A stretch of DNA of 7,032 bases from positions 1 to 7,032 of the forward strand of contig JASLHL010000047.1 of NCBI GenBank assembly GCA_030152225.1, written 5' to 3'. This document shows, in pieces, positions 1 through 6,443 of this stretch; the first letter of the stretch is position 1, and each line of letters opens with the position of its first letter. The notes beneath the pieces were generated by a model. The model saw nothing but the letters and a program-made list of their open reading frames with translations, did no database searches and was not told the DNA's origin. Made by a program: the position numbers and the translations under genes. This DNA comes from Flavobacterium sp. (GTDB lineage: Bacteria; Bacteroidota; Bacteroidia; Flavobacteriales; Flavobacteriaceae).

Positions 1-24
1 GCCTTTTCCTGGGAAAGAAAAGGC
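1..24. terminator. Hairpin at the left edge, possible terminator of an upstream gene
   Basis: GCCTTTTC (1-8) and GAAAAGGC (17-24) are perfect 8-bp inverted arms around an 8-base loop. The DNA after it is T-rich but mixed with G (TTTGTTGTTTGTTG), not a clean T tract. The stem may continue to the left of the window. It is probably the end of a gene outside the window, on either strand, but this cannot be confirmed here. Confidence 0.4.
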
Positions 25-161
25 TACTTCGTTTGTTGTTTGTTGTTTTTGCTATCTCTAGCGGGCTATTTTGGGTATTCTTGTTTTTCTCAATTAATCA
101 AATGTAATTTATTTTTTGATTTATGTTATTATTATTTTAAATAATTTTTATATTTAACATA

Positions 162-191
162 TTGCAAACATGATGCCAGTTTTTAGCTTTT
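162..191 (+). promoter_or_regulatory. Weak Bacteroidota-type promoter candidate for the efflux locus
   Basis: TTG at 162-164 is followed after 19 bases by TAGCTTTT at 184-191. This differs from the Bacteroidota -7 consensus TAnnTTTG only at the last base, and the spacing fits the usual TTG/TTTG -33 element. Transcription would start near 195-199. The palindrome at 216-230 would then lie just downstream of the start, a position suited to repression. The surrounding DNA is so AT-rich that chance matches are likely. No other feature is evident between 25 and 161. Confidence 0.25.
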
Positions 192-215
192 AAAAAAAAT
201 ATTTATTTTTTGTCG

Positions 216-230
216 TGCAACAGGGTTGCA
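216..230. promoter_or_regulatory. Perfect palindrome, putative operator
   Basis: TGCAAC-AGG-GTTGCA is a perfect inverted repeat with two 6-bp arms and a 3-base centre. It ends 51 bases before the ATG of the Cys-rich gene. It is a relatively G+C-containing island in otherwise AT-rich DNA, and no gene overlaps it. The size and symmetry suit a dimeric regulator such as a metal-responsive Fur/Zur-, ArsR- or MerR-type protein. No regulator gene is in the window, so the binding protein cannot be named. The stem is too short and lacks a T tract, so it is not a convincing terminator. Confidence 0.5.
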
Positions 231-281
231 AAGAGCTAAAAAGAGTATTAAAATTAAAAAAGTCTTGCTATTTTTGTTCGG

Positions 282-614
282 ATGAAACAGTACAACTACA
301 TACTATCTTTACTTTTAGCGATAACCGTTCTGGTTATTTCGTTCTACCCTTGTGCAGATCGATATGTTTCATCTATAGCAGCTGTAGAGTCCGTTGCTGA
401 TCATGTGTATGGAGCCAAACACAAGGCCGATACACCTGACGCATGCTCTCCTTTTTGTGCTTGTGTATGTTGTGCGGTATCGGTGAACATCAGTTTGCCA
501 AGCTACGTACTTGCTGTTCCTGTACAAACGGTACGTACAGCGAAAACAATACACCCTTATCCCTTTGTAGAAAACCTGGTTTATCACATCTGGCAGCCGC
601 CTAAGCTGGTCTAA
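282..614 (+). CDS. Small exported Cys-rich protein, DUF6660-like
   Basis: This 110-residue protein starts MKQ and has a hydrophobic stretch at residues 7-22 that looks like a signal peptide or an N-terminal anchor. Cys24 follows directly, but Pro23 before it rules out a normal lipobox. The core is a Cys cluster, CSPFCACVCC (residues 55-64, with Cys at 55, 59, 61, 63 and 64), preceded by His41 and His47. The protein ends in WQPPKLV. From memory, this combination of signal peptide, CSPFCxCxCC and terminal WQPP-K/R marks the DUF6660 family, small proteins found beside heavy-metal efflux genes in Bacteroidota. The thiol cluster would face the periplasm and could bind metal, which would suit a chaperone or sensor role, but no function is established. 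The ATG at 282 is the only Met in the frame and gives a proper signal sequence. A hairpin lies between this gene and the pump, so the two may be co-transcribed only in part. Confidence 0.8.
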   Translation: MKQYNYILSLLLAITVLVISFYPCADRYVSSIAAVESVADHVYGAKHKADTPDACSPFCACVCCAVSVNISLPSYVLAVPVQTVRTAKTIHPYPFVENLVYHIWQPPKLV

Positions 615-631
615 ATGTATCGATTTATGAA

Positions 632-664
632 CGTAAACTTCTAGGAGAAGTTTGCGCTTTTATT
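632..664 (+). terminator. Intrinsic-terminator-like hairpin between the Cys-rich gene and the pump gene
   Basis: Arms CGTAAACTTCT (632-642) and AGAAGTTTGCG (646-656) pair over 11 bp with a single T-G wobble and a 3-base AGG loop. CTTTTATTCCCTTT follows, a moderately T-rich tail. It sits 18 bases after the upstream stop codon and 28 bases before the pump ATG. It could stop part of the transcription (attenuation), or protect the 3' end of the first message. The AGGAG within it (643-647) is the hairpin loop and part of its arm, so it is unlikely to act as a ribosome-binding site. Confidence 0.6.
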
Positions 665-684
665 CCCTTTATATTTATACCAAG

Positions 685-3600
685 ATGCTAGATAAAATTA
701 TTCAATTTAGTATCCGAAACAAATTCATTGTAGGACTCTTTGTGCTGGGACTCATCGCAGTAGGAAGTTATTCTTTGGTGCATTTGCCTATGGATACACA
801 GCCTGATATTACGAATAATCAGGTTCAAATTATTACAAGCTCGCCAACTTTAGCTACACAAGAGGTAGAGCAGTTCATTACTTATCCCATTGAACAAGCC
901 GTTAAGCCCATCCCTAATATTACGGAACTTCGCTCCATTAGCCGCTTTGGATTGAGCGTAGTAACCGTTGTTTTTACAGAAGATACCGATATTTATTGGG
1001 CTAGAAATCAGATCAATGAAAATCTGAAAGCAGCAGAAGAAGTGATTCCCAAAAATGTAGGAACGCCTGAGTTAGCTCCAGTAAGTACGGGCTTAGGAGA
1101 AATATACCAATATGTCGTTTATCCCAAAGAAGGGTACGAAGATCAGTACAACAGTATGGATTTACGTACCATTCAGGATTGGATTATTAAACCTCAATTA
1201 ATTGGGGTGAAAGGTGTTGCTGAAGTCAACACTTTGGGGGGACATTTGAAACAATATGAGGTGGCTGTACAACCCGATCGCCTCAAAAGTATGGATACCT
1301 CCATTCTTGAAATTTTTGATGCCTTAGAACAGAATAACGAAAATACTGGAGGTGCCTATATCGATAAAAAGCCCTATGCTTATTTTATTCGAAGCATTGG
1401 AATGGTTCAATCGATGGAAGACATTGAGAAAATTGTGGTTAAAACAGTGAATGGAACACCAATTTTAATTCGCGATGTAGCAGAAGTGAAGATTGGAAGT
1501 AGTATTCGCTATGGAGCGGTGACCAAAGATGGAAAAGGTGAGGATGTAAGTGGTATGGTGATGATGTTGAAAGATGCCAATACCCAAGAAGTAGTGAAAT
1601 TGGTCAAAGAAAAAATGGCGCAAATTGAAAAAACCTTACCCGAAGGTGTTGCGATAGAGTCGTTTATCGATCGAACCAAACTGATTGATAAAACCGTGAA
1701 TACCATTCAAAATAACCTGTTAGAAGGAGCGTTGATCGTGGTATTTGTATTGGTTTTGCTCTTAGGAAATTGGCGCGCAGGTTTAATCGTTGCTTCGGTA
1801 ATCCCTCTATCCTTGTTATTTGCCATTAGTTTAATGAAATTATTTGGCGTTAGTGGAAACTTAATGAGTTTGGGGGCTATTGACTTTGGATTGATCGTCG
1901 ATGGCGCAGTTATTATTGTCGAAGCGATTGTTCATCGACTGCATTTGGGCAAAAACAGAAAACTCTCCCAACAGGAGATGAATCAAGAGGTGTATACTGC
2001 CGCCTCTAAAATAAGAACAAGTGCTTCTTTTGGTGAAATTATCATTTTAATTGTGTACTTGCCTATTTTGGCGCTAACGGGGATTGAAGGCAAGATGTTT
2101 GGTCCGATGGCTATGACGGTGTCCTTTGCCATCTTAGGGGCATTTATTCTTTCACTAACCTATGTTCCCATGGCCTCTGCTTTATTTTTAAAGAAAGAAG
2201 CAGGAAAAGTAAAACCGAATTTTAGTGATAAATTAATCGATAAACTTTACCAAGGGTACAAACCGATTTTAGAAAAGGCATTCAAAATAAAACGACTTGT
2301 TTTAGTGGTTGCTTTTGGTTTGTTTGCCTTTGCTCTGGTGGTGTTCAGTAAAATGGGGGGCGAATTTATTCCAACGTTGGACGAAGGAGATTTAGCAACC
2401 CATATTATCATTTCATCAGGAAGCTCCCTGTCACAAGAGATTGAGACGACCACCAAAGCAGAGCAGATTTTGATGGATCAATTCCCCGAGGTAAAGATGG
2501 TGATTTCCAAAATTGGAAGTGCTGAAATTCCAACAGACCCCATGCCAATGGAGGCTGCGGATATGATTATTGTACTCAAAGAAAAAAAGGAGTGGACATC
2601 CGCCAAAACGAAAGAAGAACTCATTGATAAAATGGAAGCGGCATTGGAAGAAATTCCTGGCGTAACGACAGAGTTTTCTCAGCCGATTCAAATGCGTTTT
2701 AACGAATTGATGACGGGCGTTCGAAGCGATGTAGCGATTAAAGTATTCGGTGAAGATCTCGATCGTCTGGCGAGTATTGGCGATGATATCAATGGAATGA
2801 TAGCTGATATTCCTGGGGTTTCCAGCCCAAAATTAGAACGCGTAACAGGTTTGCCACAGATTTCAATCAAATACGACAAAGATAAACTGGCGCTATACGG
2901 ATTGAAAATTGCCGATATCAGTCAGATTATTCGCGCAGGATTTGCAGGAGAGACCACGGGCTTGGTCTACGAAGGGGAAAAGCGTTTTGATCTAGTGGTG
3001 CGATTGGATCAAGAATCGCGTTCCGATATTGAAAATTTAAAGCACTTTTTTATTCCCCTAGGCAATGGGCAACAAATTCCGTTGAGTCAGATTGCAGATA
3101 TAGACTATGAAGATGGGCCTCAACAAATTAGCCGTGAAGATGGGCGAAGACGTATTGTGTTGGGATTCAATGTAAAAGGTCGTGATGTGAAAAGTGTGGT
3201 TCACGATATTCAAGCGCGTTTGGACGAGCGATTAGAACTGCCAGATGGCTATTATATTACCTATGGTGGCCAATTTGAAAACCTGGTTGAAGCGACTAAT
3301 CGCTTGATGATCGCCGTTCCTATTGCTTTGGCGTTGATCTTTGTGTTGCTGTATTTTACATTTAAGTCAGTCAAGCAATCACTGATTATTTTTACTGCGA
3401 TTCCACTATCTGCCATTGGTGGTGTAGCCGCCTTATGGATGCGCGATATGCCATTTAGTATTTCTGCTGGTGTTGGATTTATCGCTCTATTTGGCGTTGC
3501 TGTACTAAATGGTATTGTCCTCATTGGGCAGTTTAATCAACTAAAAGAACAAGGAATGGGATTATACGAACGAATTATAGAAGGTACAAAAATACGCCTC

Positions 3601-5043
3601 CGACCTGTATTGTTAACCGCTTCAGTGGCTTCTTTGGGATTCTTGCCCATGGCATTGAGCACGAGTGCAGGGGCAGAGGTGCAAAAACCGTTGGCAACTG
3701 TCGTAATTGGAGGATTAATTACCGCCACCTTGTTGACCTTATTGGTATTGCCCATTATCTATTACTACGAGGAAAGAGGTTTTGGAAAAAAGAATAAAGT
3801 GAATGCCAGTACAACAGCTGTGCTAACGCTTTTATTTACCCTTGGAGTAGGACAGGTACAAGCACAAGATCAAACCCAAACTGTCAAGCGTATTTCATTG
3901 GATCAAGCATTGGAATTAGCAAGAGAGAATAACCAAAGCCTAAAAGCCTCGAGAGCCCATGTTTTGAGCCAGGAGCAACTCGTAAAAACAGCCTATGATA
4001 TACCCAAAACCGATGTGTCCATGGGATTTGGCTACTTGAATGGCAAAGGGCAAAAAGATGTCAACCTAACCGTAAGTCAGGCGTTTAGTCCTTTTACTTA
4101 TGGAAAAAAGAAGCAGGTATTGCAAAAGGATTACGAAAGTGCTGAACTTCAAATGCAGGGAAAAACGATAACCGTCGAATTTGAAATTCGACAAATTTGG
4201 GAAAATATCCTGTATGCACAGTCCAAAAAGAAATTGTTGGAGCAGCAATTTACCCTGCTCCAAGCCTTTTCAAAATCGGCTAAGTTGCGCTATGAAACAG
4301 GAGAAACAACTTTAATGGAAAGCAATGTAGCTCAAGCAAAAGAACAGGAAATCAGTGTATTGCTAACGCAAAATAGAACGTTCTTACAAAATGAGAAATC
4401 AAAAATTAAAGCGTATTTGAATTTAGAAGACAATTTTGACCTGTTGGAAGAAGAGTTGGAATACGATAGACATGATCCATTAGATGATTTGAACTTGGAA
4501 GAAAACAACAGCTTACAAGTGGCAGAAAAGGAAATTGAGCGTGTAGAAGCCCTGCGTAAAATGGAACGATCCCTATTATTACCTGATATTACCTTGGGGT
4601 ATGCGATTGAATCAGAAGCGGGATTGCGCGCCAATGGAGCGAATTACGGAAGAGAATTGCGCATTCCAAGTTATACCGTTGGAATTTCCATTCCAATCTT
4701 TTTCGGAAGCCAGTCCAAAAAGCTCAAAGCCATGCGCTATAGTATGGAACAAGCTACGTTGGAAAAAGAGTACTTACACAAGCAATTAACTGAAACCGTA
4801 CAACAGCAATTGGAGATCATCAACGCACAGCAATCGGTGATTGACTACTACCAAGAGAGTGCCTTGCGCAATGCCGCTATCATTCAAGATCACGCCAATA
4901 AATCGTATAATAATGGGGATATCTCCTATGTAGAATATATCCAATCAATGGAAACAGCTCTGAACATTCAGATCAATTATTTAGATGCGGTATTGCAATA
5001 CAATTTAGGACATAATGCACTCCATTACTTAGTTAACCAATAA
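685..5043 (+). CDS. CzcA/CusA-family heavy-metal RND pump fused to a TolC/CusC-like outer-membrane factor
   Basis: The 1452-residue protein is a proton-driven metal exporter with its exit channel attached. Residues 1-1030 are a complete HME-RND pump. TM1 is at about 14-32, and TM2-6 at about 345-503, with the proton-relay signature DFGLIVDGAVIIVEA (D400, D406, E413) in TM4. TM7 is at about 538-555, followed by GGEFIPTLDEGDL and the second porter domain with RFNELMTGVRSDVAIKVFGED, close to CzcA. TM8-12 are at about 874-1026. Residues 1035-1060 look like a signal peptide: KKNK, a hydrophobic core, then VQA before QDQ. Residues 1068-1452 are a TolC-family channel with two repeats, each with a Y-x-x-G-[E/D] turn (Y1203, Y1408), and beta segments near 1108-1138 and 1297-1345. 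About 1030 residues is usual for CzcA alone and about 400 for TolC alone, so both parts are full length. I chose ATG 685 because the frame could also open at TTG 652, but that lies inside the hairpin and adds an atypical N-terminus. The adaptor gene follows after 12 bases. The CusA methionine triad is absent, which favours divalent metals. Confidence 0.95.
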   Translation: MLDKIIQFSIRNKFIVGLFVLGLIAVGSYSLVHLPMDTQPDITNNQVQIITSSPTLATQEVEQFITYPIEQAVKPIPNITELRSISRFGLSVVTVVFTEDTDIYWARNQINENLKAAEEVIPKNVGTPELAPVSTGLGEIYQYVVYPKEGYEDQYNSMDLRTIQDWIIKPQLIGVKGVAEVNTLGGHLKQYEVAVQPDRLKSMDTSILEIFDALEQNNENTGGAYIDKKPYAYFIRSIGMVQSMEDIEKIVVKTVNGTPILIRDVAEVKIGSSIRYGAVTKDGKGEDVSGMVMMLKDANTQEVVKLVKEKMAQIEKTLPEGVAIESFIDRTKLIDKTVNTIQNNLLEGALIVVFVLVLLLGNWRAGLIVASVIPLSLLFAISLMKLFGVSGNLMSLGAIDFGLIVDGAVIIVEAIVHRLHLGKNRKLSQQEMNQEVYTAASKIRTSASFGEIIILIVYLPILALTGIEGKMFGPMAMTVSFAILGAFILSLTYVPMASALFLKKEAGKVKPNFSDKLIDKLYQGYKPILEKAFKIKRLVLVVAFGLFAFALVVFSKMGGEFIPTLDEGDLATHIIISSGSSLSQEIETTTKAEQILMDQFPEVKMVISKIGSAEIPTDPMPMEAADMIIVLKEKKEWTSAKTKEELIDKMEAALEEIPGVTTEFSQPIQMRFNELMTGVRSDVAIKVFGEDLDRLASIGDDINGMIADIPGVSSPKLERVTGLPQISIKYDKDKLALYGLKIADISQIIRAGFAGETTGLVYEGEKRFDLVVRLDQESRSDIENLKHFFIPLGNGQQIPLSQIADIDYEDGPQQISREDGRRRIVLGFNVKGRDVKSVVHDIQARLDERLELPDGYYITYGGQFENLVEATNRLMIAVPIALALIFVLLYFTFKSVKQSLIIFTAIPLSAIGGVAALWMRDMPFSISAGVGFIALFGVAVLNGIVLIGQFNQLKEQGMGLYERIIEGTKIRLRPVLLTASVASLGFLPMALSTSAGAEVQKPLATVVIGGLITATLLTLLVLPIIYYYEERGFGKKNKVNASTTAVLTLLFTLGVGQVQAQDQTQTVKRISLDQALELARENNQSLKASRAHVLSQEQLVKTAYDIPKTDVSMGFGYLNGKGQKDVNLTVSQAFSPFTYGKKKQVLQKDYESAELQMQGKTITVEFEIRQIWENILYAQSKKKLLEQQFTLLQAFSKSAKLRYETGETTLMESNVAQAKEQEISVLLTQNRTFLQNEKSKIKAYLNLEDNFDLLEEELEYDRHDPLDDLNLEENNSLQVAEKEIERVEALRKMERSLLLPDITLGYAIESEAGLRANGANYGRELRIPSYTVGISIPIFFGSQSKKLKAMRYSMEQATLEKEYLHKQLTETVQQQLEIINAQQSVIDYYQESALRNAAIIQDHANKSYNNGDISYVEYIQSMETALNIQINYLDAVLQYNLGHNALHYLVNQ
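3781..3870 (+). other. Internal signal-peptide-like segment at the pump-channel junction
   Basis: Residues 1033-1062 run from the end of TM12 into the TolC-like part. They have the three regions of a Sec signal: a basic part (KKNK, 1035-1038), a hydrophobic core (AVLTLLFTLGV, 1045-1055) and a polar c-region ending V-Q-A (1058-1060), which satisfies the -3/-1 rule for signal peptidase I. RND pumps leave their C-terminus in the cytoplasm after TM12, so this segment would take the channel domain across the membrane. There is no lipobox Cys. No in-frame ATG lies near the junction; only a GTG at 3799 could serve as a weak internal start, and it would lack the basic n-region. Confidence 0.65.
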
Positions 5044-5055
5044 TTTGAATTTAAA

Positions 5056-6231
5056 ATGAAAAGAATATATATCGCTTTACTTACCTTGGGCAGTTTGTCC
5101 TTTGTGGGATGTCAAGATAAGAAGGAAAAGACAACCCCTGAGGTTGCTCAAGAAGCAGATCATAATCAGGAGGAAAATGCCAGCAAAGAAGTGGAATTAA
5201 ATGCCGCTCAAAAAAAGGCAGCAGGTATTGTCATGGGACAGCTTGAGGATAAAAACTTATCTGATGTGATTAAAGTCAATGGGCAAACGGAATTACCTCC
5301 TCAAAATCAAGCAGATGTAACAACCTTTTTAAGTGGAACTATTACGCAAATTTTGGTGAATATAGGAGATCGCGTAAGCAAAGGACAGGTATTAGCTGTT
5401 GCAGATAGCCCCGAATACATCAAGTTGCAAGAGGACTACCAGATTTCAAAAAACAATTTGGAGTATCTGGAACTGGAGTATAAAAGACAACAAACACTAC
5501 GCGCAGAAAATGTCAATTCGGAAAAGACCTACCAAAAAACAAAGGCAGAATTAAACATTGAAAAGTCACGCTACCAGTCACTGACCAATCAGCTGTCTTT
5601 AGTAGGGAAGGGATCTTCTCGAACATTGAATATTGTCGCGCCAATTAGCGGAAATGTAGCTGCCATTCCCATTCGTATGGGAACGAATATCACCAATGGT
5701 CAAACGTTGTTTTCACTTGTGGATAATTCAAAAATCCACTTGGACTTAAAGATTTATGAAAAAGACTTACCCTATGTACACGAAGGGCAGAAGGTGTCTT
5801 TTAATTTGACAAATATCAACCGATCCGAAGTGACTGCTACTATTTTTAGCATAGGAAAAGCATTTGAACCAGGAACAAAAACCGTTATTGCACATGCCAA
5901 TATTGATCAAGTGCCTGATAATCTGATTCCGGGATTATATGTCAATGCCCTGATTGACATAGGAGCAAATACGGTAAAAGCCCTGCCCAATGCAGCCATT
6001 GTAAAGGCTGATGGAAGAGAGTTTATCTTTATTGCCGATGAAGGAGCTGAACACGGAGAACATATTCATTACAAACGAGTAGAAGTTAAGACGGGAGTGA
6101 AGGAGTTGGGCTATACCCAAGTAGAAATTATTGAGGCTGTACCAGAGCAATACAACATTGTCACGCAAGGGGCTTACTATTTACAAAGCCATTTAATTAA
6201 AAATGAAGGTGGCGGTGGGCATAGTCACTAG
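5056..6231 (+). CDS. RND efflux periplasmic adaptor (membrane fusion protein), lipoprotein
   Basis: The 391-residue protein links the RND pump to the outer-membrane channel. The N-terminus is a lipoprotein signal with lipobox FVGC (Cys19), so it is anchored by lipid. An acidic, Lys- and Glu-rich linker runs to about residue 50. The first half of the biotinyl-lipoyl-like domain (about 80-118) contains GTITQILVNIGDRVSKGQVL. A coiled-coil hairpin (about 120-182) follows, then the second lipoyl half (about 186-220, PISGNVAAIPIRMGTNI), a beta-barrel domain (about 225-305) and a C-terminal membrane-proximal domain. His residues cluster near the end: H333, H336 and H338, then a terminal GGGGHSH with H389 and H391. 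Length and domain order are normal for CusB/CzcB-type adaptors, but there is no large N-terminal metal-binding domain. It starts 12 bases after the pump stop, so the two are almost surely one transcript. There is no clear Shine-Dalgarno site, as usual in Bacteroidota. Confidence 0.93.
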   Translation: MKRIYIALLTLGSLSFVGCQDKKEKTTPEVAQEADHNQEENASKEVELNAAQKKAAGIVMGQLEDKNLSDVIKVNGQTELPPQNQADVTTFLSGTITQILVNIGDRVSKGQVLAVADSPEYIKLQEDYQISKNNLEYLELEYKRQQTLRAENVNSEKTYQKTKAELNIEKSRYQSLTNQLSLVGKGSSRTLNIVAPISGNVAAIPIRMGTNITNGQTLFSLVDNSKIHLDLKIYEKDLPYVHEGQKVSFNLTNINRSEVTATIFSIGKAFEPGTKTVIAHANIDQVPDNLIPGLYVNALIDIGANTVKALPNAAIVKADGREFIFIADEGAEHGEHIHYKRVEVKTGVKELGYTQVEIIEAVPEQYNIVTQGAYYLQSHLIKNEGGGGHSH

Positions 6232-6235
6232 TGAC
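6224..6235. repeat. 12-bp perfect palindrome over the adaptor stop codon
   Basis: GTCACTAGTGAC is fully self-complementary with no spacer, and the TAG stop (6229-6231) lies at its centre. It may be chance, a small protein-binding site, or part of the short-repeat region that begins here. Confidence 0.4.
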
Positions 6236-6281
6236 AGTTAAGTTGACAGCTTACGGTTAATCGGTTAACAGTTTACCGTTT
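6232..6281. repeat. Degenerate short tandem repeats after the adaptor gene
   Basis: The stretch reads as a chain of related 7-10-base units: TGACAGTTA, TTGACAGCTTA, CGGTTAAT, CGGTTAACA, GTTTAC, CGTTTG. The common core is [AC]GGTTTA- or ACAGTTA-like. The units vary too much for a simple microsatellite. They carry no open frame and lie directly between the stop codon and the terminator. Confidence 0.45.
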
Positions 6282-6282
6282 G

Positions 6283-6325
6283 AAAAAGCAAAGCGGATGG
6301 CTCAAAAGGTCATTCGCTTTGTTTG
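6283..6325 (+). terminator. Rho-independent terminator of the efflux operon
   Basis: Arms CAAAGCGGATG (6289-6299) and CATTCGCTTTG (6311-6321) pair over 11 bp with one G-T wobble, enclosing an 11-base loop. An A5 run precedes the stem and TTTGT follows it. The tail is short, but the position, just after the last gene of the operon and before an unrelated gene, supports the call. Confidence 0.7.
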
Positions 6326-6406
6326 TACTAGGGGCTATTCCATTAACCTCCTGCTAAAAAGGCAAAAAGAATTGACCTCGGACATAGCGAAAGCCCTAGA
6401 AATAAT

Positions 6407-6414
6407 TAAATTTG
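6407..6414 (+). promoter_or_regulatory. Bacteroidota -7 box for the LTA-synthase-like gene
   Basis: TAAATTTG matches the Bacteroidota -7 consensus TAnnTTTG exactly. Transcription would begin near 6418-6421, leaving a leader of about 24 bases before the ATG at 6444. No good TTG/TTTG -33 element sits at the expected spacing; the nearest TTG (6372-6374) is too far upstream. It lies after the terminator, as expected for a new transcription unit. Confidence 0.45.
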
Positions 6415-6443
6415 TAGTTCAATTTTTAAATGAGGAACCGATC

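Noticed and set aside
137..157. TTAAATA-N7-TATTTAA inverted repeat
   Set aside because: It is made only of A and T in very AT-rich DNA, so chance is a sufficient explanation.
269..276. Perfect TAnnTTTG -7 box (TATTTTTG) just before the first gene
   Set aside because: Transcription would start at about 281-284, on or after the first codon, and there is no TTG at the -33 spacing. A leaderless start is possible but unsupported.
215..400. 61-codon GTG-start frame overlapping the Cys-rich gene
   Set aside because: It overlaps the better-supported DUF6660-like gene in another frame and has no recognisable features.
670..677. TATATTTA as a -7 box for the pump gene
   Set aside because: The last consensus base is missing and transcription would begin within a few bases of the ATG, with no -33 element.
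652..684. Upstream TTG start adding 11 residues to the pump
   Set aside because: The TTG lies in the stem of the hairpin at 632-656 and its AGGAG would sit only 4 bases away. The ATG at 685 gives the normal RND N-terminus.
4332..4634. 100-codon minus-strand frame within the channel domain
   Set aside because: It is a Ser/Arg-rich antisense shadow of the TolC-like coding sequence. The same holds for the other minus-strand frames inside the pump and adaptor genes.
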